Part shown: positions 1 through 8,160 of the stretch, piece after piece
Numbering within the stretch: position 1 is the first letter of the stretch
How the letters are laid out: each line of letters begins with the position of its first letter
NCBI GenBank assembly: GCA_964566055.1
Contig: CAZMHI010000011.1
Span: 30,621 to 94,620 of the forward strand
DNA from: TMED23 sp964566055
Lineage (GTDB): Bacteria; Pseudomonadota; Alphaproteobacteria; Rhodospirillales; UBA2165
Direction: 5' to 3'
DNA: 64,000 nt
The notes under the pieces: generated by a model
The model's database searches: none
What the model was told of the DNA's origin: nothing
The model's input: the letters and a program-made list of their open reading frames with translations, nothing else
Translations under genes and position numbers: made by a program

Positions 1-432
1 GTGTTCCTGAGCTGCCGCAAGCATCACTTCGACGTCCTGGATACCGCGAAAGCCGACCACACCATCGAGATCATGACCGGGGACCGGCAAAATAATAGGT
101 TCGGACCCCGTTGCCAAAAGCAGGCGGTCATAAGGCGTGGCTTCACCGTCTTCGGTTTTTACCAGTTTGTTTTTACGGTCTATGCCAATGATTTTTTCGC
201 CTTTCCGCAGGGTGATATCATTGTCGGCATACCATTGCTCATCGTTGAGCATAATCTCGTCAAGGGTCTGCTCACCGGCGAGAACTGGTGACAGCATTAT
301 CCGGTTATAATTACCGTGAGGCTCGGCGCCAAAAACAGTGATGTCGTAAAGGTCGGGTGCGAGTTCGAGCAATTCCTCGACTGTGCGCATGCCTGCCATG
401 CCATTTCCAACGACAACCAGTCTCTTTTTCAT
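1..432 (-). CDS. nirB: Nitrite reductase [NAD(P)H] large subunit, N-terminal part (runs off the window)
   Basis: Only the first 144 codons are present; the gene continues beyond position 1. The translation starts MKKRLVVVGNGMAGMRTVEE, a Rossmann FAD-binding motif (VVVGNGMAG), followed by NYNRIMLSPVLAGE and YDRLLLATGSEPIILP. These are the NADH:acceptor reductase signatures at the N terminus of NirB. NirB is a cytoplasmic siroheme and FAD enzyme that reduces nitrite to ammonium. The start ATG at 432 is chosen because the glycine motif lies at the expected distance from it. A sigma-54 promoter lies upstream, which fits nitrogen-controlled assimilatory use. A stand-alone NAD(P)/FAD oxidoreductase of the same fold cannot be fully excluded without the C terminus. 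Confidence 0.8.
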   Translation of the reverse strand, partial: MKKRLVVVGNGMAGMRTVEELLELAPDLYDITVFGAEPHGNYNRIMLSPVLAGEQTLDEIMLNDEQWYADNDITLRKGEKIIGIDRKNKLVKTEDGEATPYDRLLLATGSEPIILPVPGHDLDGVVGFRGIQDVEVMLAAAQEH

Positions 433-456
433 GGGTCAAATTCCTTTTATTACTCA

Positions 457-491
457 GGGGCTAAACGGAATGATCGCCGGAATGCCGCCCC
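457..491 (-). promoter_or_regulatory. Possible attenuator hairpin in the nirB leader
   Basis: On the minus strand GGGGC (487-491) can pair with GCCCC at 457-461. A competing GCCCC lies immediately upstream at 493-497. Such alternative pairing in a short leader would suit transcription antitermination, for example of the NasT type, but no classical U-tract terminator is visible. This is a weak structural inference. Confidence 0.3.
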
Positions 492-517
492 AGGGGCCTT
501 CCCTAACAACCCACAAC

Positions 518-533
518 GCAATCGGCGTGCCAA
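518..533 (-). promoter_or_regulatory. Sigma-54 promoter of nirB
   Basis: Read on the minus strand the sequence is TTGGCACGCCGATTGC, matching the RpoN consensus TGGCAC-N5-TTGC exactly, with GG at -24 and GC at -12. Predicted transcription starts near 505, about 75 bases before the nirB ATG. RpoN with NtrC control is usual for assimilatory nitrite reductase in alphaproteobacteria; the activator site is not identified here. Confidence 0.75.
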
Positions 534-678
534 ACAGAGAATTCTGATGGATTTCTAAAATTATTCTATTAGTTACAGTACGTTATGAGATTTTATATGA
601 AATGCAGCGCAGTGCCCTTGAACAAGGCCTTGACATAATATGCCTAATTTATAATCATTAAATATATGTGACTATTTT

Positions 679-3600
679 TTAAGCATAATTGAGATTGGAG
701 GCGAGCCACTTTTCCGCCAGCTCAACCGAGACACCTCGGCGGCGGGCATAATCCTGCACCTGGTCCTTACCGATCTTGCCAATACCAAAATACTGGGACG
801 ACGGATGGGAGAAGTAATAACCAGACACCGAGGCGGCAGGCATCATAGCAAAATTTTCGGTCAACTCGATTGACGTTCTTGGCGTAGCATCCAATAGGTC
901 GAACAATTGCGGCTTGATCGAATGATCTGGGCAGGCTGGATAGCCGGGGGCTGGGCGGATACCAGAATAGTTTTCCTTGATCAGATCCTCATTGGTTAAA
1001 TCTTCATCTGCCGCATAGCCCCAAAGCTCCTTGCGCACTCGCTCGTGCAAACGCTCGGCAAAGGCTTCGGCCAGACGGTCGGCCAGAGCTTTCAGCAATA
1101 TATCGCTGTAATCATCATGGGATTTGGCAAACTCTTTAAGCTTGTTTTCAATCTCGAGCCCTGCCGTCACGGCAAAGCCACCAATATAGTCTTTAATGCC
1201 GGTCTCTTTTGGTGCGATGAAATCCGAGAGACAGAAATTCGCCCGGCCCGAAGTTTTGGTCATTTGCTGGCGGACAAAAGGAATGACGGCCTGCACCTCG
1301 GTGCGGCTGTCATCGCTATAGATCTCAATATCATCCCCGACCGCATTGGCCGGAAAAAATCCAACCACAGCATTGGCACTGAGCCACTGTTCACCAATCA
1401 GGCGCTGCAGCATGGCTTGAGCATCGTTAAAGAGCGAACGCGCCGCATCGCCGACCGTCACGTCATCCAAGATTTTCGGATAGGTGCCAGCGAGCTCCCA
1501 GGTGCGGAAAAAAGGTGTCCAATCGATCCGTGTGGTTAGCTCAGCAAGATCATAGTCCTTAAACTCCCGCACGCCGAGAAAACTCGGCTCCACCGGTGTG
1601 GTTTTCGACCAGTCGATCTCATGAGCTGCATCACGGGCATCTTCAATGGCGGCTAAATTATCACCCCGGTCCCGGCCTTCATATTCATCACGAATTTTAT
1701 CGTATTCCAAGCTGACTTCGGCGACATATTGATCGCTTAATGTGTCGCTCAAAAGATTACTCGCCACCCCAACCGCGCGGGAGGCATCCGTAACATAAAT
1801 GGTCGAGCCTTCGTAATTGGGCGCAATCTTAACAGCCGTATGCACTTTTGACGTTGTCGCCCCGCCAATCAGCAATGGAATGTCGAATTTGTCGCGGGAC
1901 AGCTCTTTAGCAACCGATGTCATCTCTTCCAGCGAAGGTGTGATCAGGCCGGACAAGCCGATGATGTCAACATTTTCAGCCCTAGCGGCTTCGATAATTT
2001 TTTCATAGGGCACCATCACGCCAATATCGATGACATCGTAATTGTTACATTGCAGCACGACGCCAACGATGTTTTTGCCAATGTCATGAACATCGCCTTT
2101 TACCGTCGCCAGCAATATTTTACCCTTACTTTCAATGACGCCGCTGGCCTCTTTTTCAGCCTCTATAAAAGGCACGAGATGGGCCACCGCCTGCTTCATC
2201 ACCCGGGCGGATTTAACCACCTGCGGCAGGAACATCTGACCGGAGCCGAACAAATCACCGACTAAATTCATACCATCCATCAGCGGCCCTTCAATAACTT
2301 CGATCGGTCGGTCAAATTGCTGGCGCGCCTCTTCGGTGTCTTCGACTATGTACTCGGTGATGCCTTTGACCAAAGCATGGGCCATGCGCTCAGCGATAGA
2401 ACCTTCGCGCCAGGACAAATCTTCGGCTTTTTCTTTTGCCTGGCCTTGCGCCTGGTCGGCAACGTCCAAAAGCCGTTCAGTCGCATCTTCCCGGCGGTTC
2501 AAGATGACATCTTCGATGCGCTCTCTCAAATCCGGCTCGATATCGGCATAGACAGCCAGCTGACCGGCATTGACGATACCCATATCCATGCCGGCATTAA
2601 CCGCATGATAGAGAAACACGGCGTGCATGGCCTCGCGAACGGCATTATTGCCACGGAAGGAAAATGAGACATTGCTGAGCCCGCCGCTGATACTCGCATG
2701 CGGCAGATTTTCTTTGATATATTTAACCGCCTCGATATAGGCTTTGGAGAAATTACGATGTTCTTCAATGCCGGTGGCAACCGGGAAAATATTGGGATCA
2801 AAAATAATATCCTGTGGTGGAAAACCTACCTCTTCAGTTAAAATCCGGTAGGATTTCTTGCAAATCTCGATCATGCGTTCAAAGGTATCGGCTTGGCCTT
2901 GCTCATCAAAGGCCATGACAATAGCCGCCGCACCGTAATAGAGAACTTCCTGGGCTTGCGCTTTAAAAGCCTCCTTGCCTTCTTTGAGGCTGATCGAATT
3001 GACCACGCCTTTGCCTTGCACGCATTTGAGACCGGCTTCAATGACAGACCATTTAGAGCTGTCTATCATCACCGGCACCCGGCAGATGTCAGGCTCGGAG
3101 GCGACCAGTTTTAAGAAACGATCCATCGCCGCTTCGGATTCGAGCATCGCCTCATCCATATTGACGTCGATAATCTGTGCACCATTTTCGACTTGCTGGC
3201 GGGCAACGTCCAGGGCGGTTTCATAATCCTCTTCCATGATCAGCTTTTTAAACCGCGCCGAGCCGGCCACATTGGTCCGCTCTCCGACATTAACAAAGCC
3301 GGTAACCTCATCAATGTTCAGGGGCTCCAATCCGCTGAGGCGGCCATGCACTTTGAGGTCCGGCAACGCGCGCGGCGTCAGTCCTTTGATGCCTTCTGCA
3401 ATGGCACGCACATGATCGGGCGTTGTTCCACAACAGCCGCCAACCACATTGAGGAAGCCACTGACGGCAAATTCATCGAGCATTTCGGCCATATAGTCGG
3501 GCGTATCATCATAACCGCCGAAGGCGTTTGGCAGACCGGCATTGGGATGAAGACTGACATAAGTCGACGACACGCCAGCCAGTGCCTGAATATGAGGGCG

Positions 3601-4362
3601 CAGATCAGCGGCGCCTAAGGCACAGTTCAGGCCGATAACCAGCGGCTTGGCATGAGCGACCGAGTTCCAAAAGGCTTCCGGTGTCTGGCCGGTAAGGGTG
3701 CGGCCGGAACTATCAGTAATCGTACCCGAGATCATCAGCGGCACGTCGATGCCGCGCTCATTTTGCAGCTTCATCACCGCATAGAGCGCCGCCTTGGCAT
3801 TGAGCGTATCAAAAATTGTTTCCACCAGCAGGATATCTGCACCACCATCGATTAGCGCCCCGGCAGCTTGGGTGTAAGCTTCTGCCAATTCATCGAAAGA
3901 AATATTGCGATAGCCCGGATCGTTGACATCCGGCGAGATTGAGGCTGTCCGGTTGGTCGGACCTAGCACGCCGGCGACATAAACCGTTCTTTCTGCTGCC
4001 GCAGCTGCCTCCTTGGCTAACTGGGCTGCTTCAAAGTTCAATTCATAGACGATATCTTCGAGACCGTAATCAGCTTGCGAAATGGTCGTCGCATTAAAGG
4101 TGTTGGTCTCAATGATATCAGTGCCGGCGGCAATATAAGCATCATGGATTTCCCGGATTATGTCTGGCCGCGTTAAGGTCAACAGATCATTATTGCCCTT
4201 TTGGTCGTGACCGTGATCCTTAAAGCGCTCGCCCCGATAATCGCTTTCCGCCAGCTCATAGGCTTGGATCATTGTGCCAGTCGCGCCGTCAAGCACGGCA
4301 ATGCGCTCTCGAAATAAGGCAACTAGCTCATCGCGTATCGATCGACTGGTCGCTTTAACCAT
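679..4362 (-). CDS. metH: Cobalamin-dependent methionine synthase
   Basis: A full-length single-chain MetH of 1227 residues. It methylates homocysteine using methyl-tetrahydrofolate and cobalamin in the cytoplasm. Domains in order: homocysteine-binding barrel (about 18-330) with zinc cysteines in NCALG and GGCCGTT; pterin-binding barrel (about 355-620); cobalamin cap and B12 domain (about 655-890) with the DVHDIG axial-histidine motif; and the SAM-dependent reactivation domain (about 905-1225) with RPAPGYPACPDH. ATG at 4362 is preferred over the in-frame GTG at 4365. It overlaps the end of metF by 8 bases, so the two are translationally coupled. The upstream ArsR-type regulator probably controls both. 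Confidence 0.97.
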   Translation of the reverse strand: MVKATSRSIRDELVALFRERIAVLDGATGTMIQAYELAESDYRGERFKDHGHDQKGNNDLLTLTRPDIIREIHDAYIAAGTDIIETNTFNATTISQADYGLEDIVYELNFEAAQLAKEAAAAAERTVYVAGVLGPTNRTASISPDVNDPGYRNISFDELAEAYTQAAGALIDGGADILLVETIFDTLNAKAALYAVMKLQNERGIDVPLMISGTITDSSGRTLTGQTPEAFWNSVAHAKPLVIGLNCALGAADLRPHIQALAGVSSTYVSLHPNAGLPNAFGGYDDTPDYMAEMLDEFAVSGFLNVVGGCCGTTPDHVRAIAEGIKGLTPRALPDLKVHGRLSGLEPLNIDEVTGFVNVGERTNVAGSARFKKLIMEEDYETALDVARQQVENGAQIIDVNMDEAMLESEAAMDRFLKLVASEPDICRVPVMIDSSKWSVIEAGLKCVQGKGVVNSISLKEGKEAFKAQAQEVLYYGAAAIVMAFDEQGQADTFERMIEICKKSYRILTEEVGFPPQDIIFDPNIFPVATGIEEHRNFSKAYIEAVKYIKENLPHASISGGLSNVSFSFRGNNAVREAMHAVFLYHAVNAGMDMGIVNAGQLAVYADIEPDLRERIEDVILNRREDATERLLDVADQAQGQAKEKAEDLSWREGSIAERMAHALVKGITEYIVEDTEEARQQFDRPIEVIEGPLMDGMNLVGDLFGSGQMFLPQVVKSARVMKQAVAHLVPFIEAEKEASGVIESKGKILLATVKGDVHDIGKNIVGVVLQCNNYDVIDIGVMVPYEKIIEAARAENVDIIGLSGLITPSLEEMTSVAKELSRDKFDIPLLIGGATTSKVHTAVKIAPNYEGSTIYVTDASRAVGVASNLLSDTLSDQYVAEVSLEYDKIRDEYEGRDRGDNLAAIEDARDAAHEIDWSKTTPVEPSFLGVREFKDYDLAELTTRIDWTPFFRTWELAGTYPKILDDVTVGDAARSLFNDAQAMLQRLIGEQWLSANAVVGFFPANAVGDDIEIYSDDSRTEVQAVIPFVRQQMTKTSGRANFCLSDFIAPKETGIKDYIGGFAVTAGLEIENKLKEFAKSHDDYSDILLKALADRLAEAFAERLHERVRKELWGYAADEDLTNEDLIKENYSGIRPAPGYPACPDHSIKPQLFDLLDATPRTSIELTENFAMMPAASVSGYYFSHPSSQYFGIGKIGKDQVQDYARRRGVSVELAEKWLASNLNYA

Positions 4363-5260
4363 CACTGCCTTGCTCTCTAATGCCTAAAATGTGGCAGATG
4401 GCATAGGCCAGATCAGCCCGGTTCAAAGTATAAAAGTGAAATTTATCAACGCCTTCGGATTGCAAGACCCGGCAATGCTCCGCCACTACGGTCGCCGCCA
4501 CCAATTGCCGGGTTCCTGGATCATCATCAAGACCGATAAATAAATCAGCCATCCAGTCCGGCACCGAGGCACCGCACATTCCAGCGAATTTTATGACTTG
4601 TTTAAAATTAGTAACCGGCAGAATGCCGGGGATGATCGGCACCGTGATACCAGCTGCGGCCACACGATCACGAAATCGCAGATAGGTGGCGGCATCAAAA
4701 TAAAATTGAGTAATAGCCCGGCTCGCACCGGCATCAATTTTCCGTTTGAGATTATCAAGATCTGCGTCAGCTGATTTTGCTTCCGGGTGAACTTCCGGAT
4801 AGGCCGCAACACTGATATCAAAATCAGCAATTTTCTTTAACGCCATCACCAAATCGACGGCGAAAGGAAAACCGTCCGGATGTGGCTCGTACTTTGTCTG
4901 GCCTTCAGGCGGATCACCTCGGAGTGCCACGATATGGCGGATACCTTCAGCCCAATAGCTTTCCGCAACTGCCGTGACTTCATCCCGGCTGGCAGCAACA
5001 CAAGTGAGATGAGCCGCCGCCGCAATTTCTTTTTCTTTTTGAATACGGCTGACAATTGAGTGAGTCCGCTCCCGTGTCGAGCCGCCAGCGCCATAGGTCA
5101 CCGACACGAAATCAGGTGCCAGCGGCGCCAGTCTTTCAACCGAGTTCCATAGTGTCTTTTCCATTTTCTCCGTATTGGGGGGAAAAAATTCGAACGAGAC
5201 TCCCACCTTACCTGATAGGGGCTGAGCGATCGGCATAACGAGTTCATTTTTGTTGATCAT
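4355..5260 (-). CDS. metF: Methylenetetrahydrofolate reductase
   Basis: 301 residues, the normal length for a bacterial MetF. It reduces 5,10-methylene-THF to 5-methyl-THF with FAD, supplying the methyl donor for the adjacent metH. The barrel signatures SFEFFPP, VTYGAGGS and HLTCV near the N terminus, LRGDPPEG in the middle and ITQFYFD further on are all intact. It lies 18 bases after the regulator gene and overlaps metH, making a three-gene methionine-cycle operon. Confidence 0.96.
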   Translation of the reverse strand: MINKNELVMPIAQPLSGKVGVSFEFFPPNTEKMEKTLWNSVERLAPLAPDFVSVTYGAGGSTRERTHSIVSRIQKEKEIAAAAHLTCVAASRDEVTAVAESYWAEGIRHIVALRGDPPEGQTKYEPHPDGFPFAVDLVMALKKIADFDISVAAYPEVHPEAKSADADLDNLKRKIDAGASRAITQFYFDAATYLRFRDRVAAAGITVPIIPGILPVTNFKQVIKFAGMCGASVPDWMADLFIGLDDDPGTRQLVAATVVAEHCRVLQSEGVDKFHFYTLNRADLAYAICHILGIREQGSDG

Positions 5261-5278
5261 GGCTGTACTCTTACCTAG

Positions 5279-6205
5279 CTAATTCTTTATACCGAGCCAA
5301 AGAGCAACCGTCAGCTGCCCTCCCGGCAGATGCACCGGCGACTTAAACTGCAGCCCATTTCTTTGAAACCAGTGGACTATTTCTCCATCAGAGAAGCCAA
5401 GCCGGCGGTGATGATATTTTTGTCTAAGCTCTTCTAAATTATGTGGCGCCAAATCAATAACGAGCAATTTGCCACCTGGCCTGAGGACCCGCGCCGCGTC
5501 GGCGATTACTTTAGCTGGCTCATCGGCAAAATGCAGAACCATATGCAGACTCGCCGCATCGTAACTTTGATCCGGAAATGGCAATTGATACATATCACCC
5601 TGACGCAGCTGGCAATTTCTGATCTTTGCCCGGTCCAAATTATCGCGGGCGATGGCCAGCATCTCATGCGATTGGTCAATACCTGCAGCCGCTTTAAATT
5701 GCGGTGCAATCAGCTCCAGCATGCGCCCGGTTCCGGTACCAATATCGAGAAATTTTTCACCTGGGTTTTTGAGCAATATTGCTGCGACGGCTTGCTCAAC
5801 CTCTTTGGCATCAACATGGAGCGCTCTGATTTTATCCCAGTGTTGCGCATTCCGGCGAAAATAGTCTGTGGCGGCTTTGCTTCTCTCCGCCTTTACTTCT
5901 TCCAGGCGAGATTGATCTAATTTGATCATCGCATCATCTTCGGGAATGAGTGACAGCAACTGATCGGCCAGAGTTGCCGCCTTTTCATCCGGGGCAAAGC
6001 GATAGAACATCCAGCTCCCTTCACGCAATTTTTGCAGCAAGCCGGCATCACACAATAATTTTAAATGGCGGGAGACTCGAGGCTGGGACTGACCGAGAAT
6101 TTGCACAAGTTCACTCACCGTAAACTCGCCTTGCGAACACAACGCCAATAACCTGAGCCGCGTCGGCTCAGCCACCGCTTTCAAAGTTGAAATCAATTCG
6201 TCCAT
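5279..6205 (-). CDS. ArsR-family regulator fused to SAM-dependent methyltransferase
   Basis: 308 residues from the ATG at 6205. The N-terminal ~95 residues are an ArsR winged helix (AVAEPTRLRLLALCSQGEFT, QSQPRVSRHLKLL). The C-terminal ~190 residues are a class I methyltransferase with the SAM motif FLDIGTGTGRML and LRPGGKLLVIDLAPH. Such fusions commonly sit in front of metF and metH in alphaproteobacteria and are thought to sense SAM or S-adenosylhomocysteine. An in-frame extension to 6433 exists, but it crosses AT-rich sequence and the probable operator, so I reject it. The arsenic-sensing cysteine pattern of true ArsR is absent. The effector is inferred, not shown. Confidence 0.88.
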   Translation of the reverse strand: MDELISTLKAVAEPTRLRLLALCSQGEFTVSELVQILGQSQPRVSRHLKLLCDAGLLQKLREGSWMFYRFAPDEKAATLADQLLSLIPEDDAMIKLDQSRLEEVKAERSKAATDYFRRNAQHWDKIRALHVDAKEVEQAVAAILLKNPGEKFLDIGTGTGRMLELIAPQFKAAAGIDQSHEMLAIARDNLDRAKIRNCQLRQGDMYQLPFPDQSYDAASLHMVLHFADEPAKVIADAARVLRPGGKLLVIDLAPHNLEELRQKYHHRRLGFSDGEIVHWFQRNGLQFKSPVHLPGGQLTVALWLGIKN

Positions 6206-6676
6206 AATCGACCCATTCACAAAATACAGGACAATATAAGGATATAATGATTTCTTTATATGAAAACAAGCTTTAAAACTGACGCCACAATTCCCATGTA
6301 TAGAGGGTAACAATTCAACATGAGAGGCAATTTCAAAGGCAGGGAAAGATCTAATCTTAAAATTGAATACTCTAGGTGATTGACTGAAAGTTAGCTGAGA
6401 GTGTTGCGGAAATACAACATACTCCCCAAACACTCGATTAAATTGGCTTTTTAGAAGTGTTTTTTTAACTTGAACGCTGTAATTTCTGTTTAGAGTGTTT
6501 AAGATTAGCCGAAATAGGGTGGAAAGATGTAATCCGTTGTTAAGACTATTTCCTCTATATGTTGGGTATTAAATTATTTTTGCACTAGGTTTAGTGTATA
6601 AGCTTGGTGGAATGAAAATTTGGTTTTTAAGTTGCTCGGCTCTTGGAAGCAACAAATAACAGGATGAAAAAAAACG
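6206..6676. other. Divergent intergenic region between the met operon and mlaA
   Basis: 471 bases, AT-rich, without a credible ORF. It carries the probable operator for the met operon at 6234-6261 and must hold the promoters of both flanking operons. Several copies of GAGTGTT or its complement occur between 6399 and 6500; I see no defined role for them. No tRNA or terminator recognised. Confidence 0.6.
6234..6261. promoter_or_regulatory. Imperfect 28-bp palindrome, candidate operator of the ArsR/methyltransferase regulator
   Basis: Arms ATATAAGGATATAA and TGATTTCTTTATAT are complementary at most positions, with perfect outer ATATAA/TTATAT hexamers. It sits 29 bases upstream of the regulator's ATG, where autoregulation would act. 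The length and AT-rich dyad are typical of ArsR-family operators. Binding is inferred. Confidence 0.5.
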
Positions 6677-7531
6677 GTGCGCGGAAACATAAAATCATTC
6701 CTACGGATTTCAGTGCTTTTGTTAGCAGTTATCACTTTGGCAAGCTGTGCCTCGGCGCCGAGGGATGATGCTGAAGCTTTAGCGGAATACAACAAGATTA
6801 ACGACCCTATTGAGCCGACCAACCGCTTCATTTTCAGCTTTAACCAGGGGTTGGATAAAGGCATCATCAAACCGGTCACTTCAGTTTATCGTGCACTCTT
6901 CCCGGATGTTGTTCGTAATGGTGTACATAATTTTCTCAGCAATTTGAAAACGCCGGTCGTGTTAATCAACGATATTCTGCAAGGTGAATCCGAGCGCGCC
7001 GGCGATACGATCATAAGATTTGCTATTAATTCAACAGTCGGCATCGCCGGCTTCCGGGATCAGGCGGCTGATTGGGGCTGGGAGCCCCATGATGAAGACT
7101 TTGGTCAAACCCTGGCAGTCTGGGGCGTTGGTGAGGGCCCTTATATCATGCTGCCGCTCTTTGGACCGTCCAATCCGCGTGATGCCATTGGCAAAGTGGT
7201 CGACTTTTTCTTAGATCCAATAAATTGGTGGGCCGAGAATTCTGATAATGATTGGGTTCCTTTAACCCGCACGATCATCAGCGGCATTGATACCCGCGAC
7301 CAGCTTTGGGATGTTCTCGACGACCTCGAAAAATCTTCGATCGATTTCTATGCCGCCATTCGAAGCCTCTACCGTCAACGCCGCAATGAGGATATTTCCA
7401 ACGGCGCCGGTTCAAAAAATAACGAGACACCGAATTTCTCCGATAATTTTGAGTTGGATGATCCTAACGATCAACCCGCTGACAACAGTACTAAAAATAG
7501 TTCTGGGAAAAAATCCGGTACTGAAAAATGA
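6677..7531 (+). CDS. mlaA: MlaA/VacJ outer-membrane lipoprotein
   Basis: 284 residues from a GTG start at 6677; the nearby ATG at 6664 is out of frame. It has a lipoprotein signal with the lipobox LASC at about residues 21-24. The MlaA hallmark NDPIEPTNRFIFSFNQGLD follows, with later VWGVGEGPYIMLPLFGPSNP and LDPINWW. MlaA removes mislocalised phospholipids from the outer leaflet of the outer membrane and hands them to MlaC. The last ~50 residues are low-complexity and rich in Asn, Asp and Ser. Its stop overlaps the mlaC start (ATGA), consistent with coupled expression. Confidence 0.93.
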   Translation: MRGNIKSFLRISVLLLAVITLASCASAPRDDAEALAEYNKINDPIEPTNRFIFSFNQGLDKGIIKPVTSVYRALFPDVVRNGVHNFLSNLKTPVVLINDILQGESERAGDTIIRFAINSTVGIAGFRDQAADWGWEPHDEDFGQTLAVWGVGEGPYIMLPLFGPSNPRDAIGKVVDFFLDPINWWAENSDNDWVPLTRTIISGIDTRDQLWDVLDDLEKSSIDFYAAIRSLYRQRRNEDISNGAGSKNNETPNFSDNFELDDPNDQPADNSTKNSSGKKSGTEK

Positions 7532-8160
7532 GCACCAGACGTCGCGGTTTTATTGCCGCTGCAATTGGGTTTTGGGTGTGCGTTACCCTGCAAACCCCAC
7601 CTGTCCAAGCTGATGAATTTACCGAAGGTGCTCAAAAATTTATCAGTGGCCTCGCTGATCGGGCACAAACATCTCTGCTTGTTGAGAATTTACCGCTCAA
7701 AGAGCGGCAAAACCGCTTTCGCGCTTTGATGCTCGAGACCTTCGATCTAAATGGCGTCGGCAAGTGGGTCTTAGGGCGATATTGGCGCCGCGCTTCCCGT
7801 CAAGAGCGCCAACAATATCTGCAATTGTTCGAAGAGTTTATAATCGCGACTTTCACCAAACGCTTTAAAGCCTACACCAATGCCAAATTACAGATTAGCG
7901 AAACAACCAGCCGTAAAAGTTCAGCCTTTGTAAAAACCCGGATCAACCGAACCAGCGCCAAGCCAATACGTATTATCTGGCGGGTTAAATTTACCGACGG
8001 CAAATATCGGATCATTGATATTGTCGTTGAAGGTGTGAGCTGGATTCAGACCCAACGCTCTGAATTTGTATCCGTTATTCGTAATAGCGGTGGCAAAGTT
8101 TCCGGCTTAATCGACGCGCTAAATAAAAAGATCAACTTTTTAAAATCTTCTGCCAGCTAG
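7528..8160 (+). CDS. mlaC: MlaC/Ttg2D-family periplasmic phospholipid carrier
   Basis: 210 residues with an N-terminal signal peptide ending near VQADEF. The MlaC fold is indicated by RFRALMLETFDLNGVGKWVLG, by the ARG-rich RRASRQERQQYLQLFEEFI segment, and by the C-terminal GKYRIIDIVVEGVSWIQTQR. MlaC shuttles phospholipids between MlaA at the outer membrane and the MlaFEDB ABC complex at the inner membrane; the latter genes are not in this window. It overlaps mlaA by 4 bases and converges on ettA with a 4-base tail-to-tail overlap. Confidence 0.93.
   Translation: MSTRRRGFIAAAIGFWVCVTLQTPPVQADEFTEGAQKFISGLADRAQTSLLVENLPLKERQNRFRALMLETFDLNGVGKWVLGRYWRRASRQERQQYLQLFEEFIIATFTKRFKAYTNAKLQISETTSRKSSAFVKTRINRTSAKPIRIIWRVKFTDGKYRIIDIVVEGVSWIQTQRSEFVSVIRNSGGKVSGLIDALNKKINFLKSSAS

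Noticed and set aside
5279..6433. Longer start for the ArsR/methyltransferase gene
   Set aside because: The extra 76 residues cross AT-rich DNA and the probable operator, and the ArsR helix begins at the ATG at 6205.
6399..6500. Repeated GAGTGTT heptamers
   Set aside because: Spacing and orientation are irregular in AT-rich DNA; could be chance.
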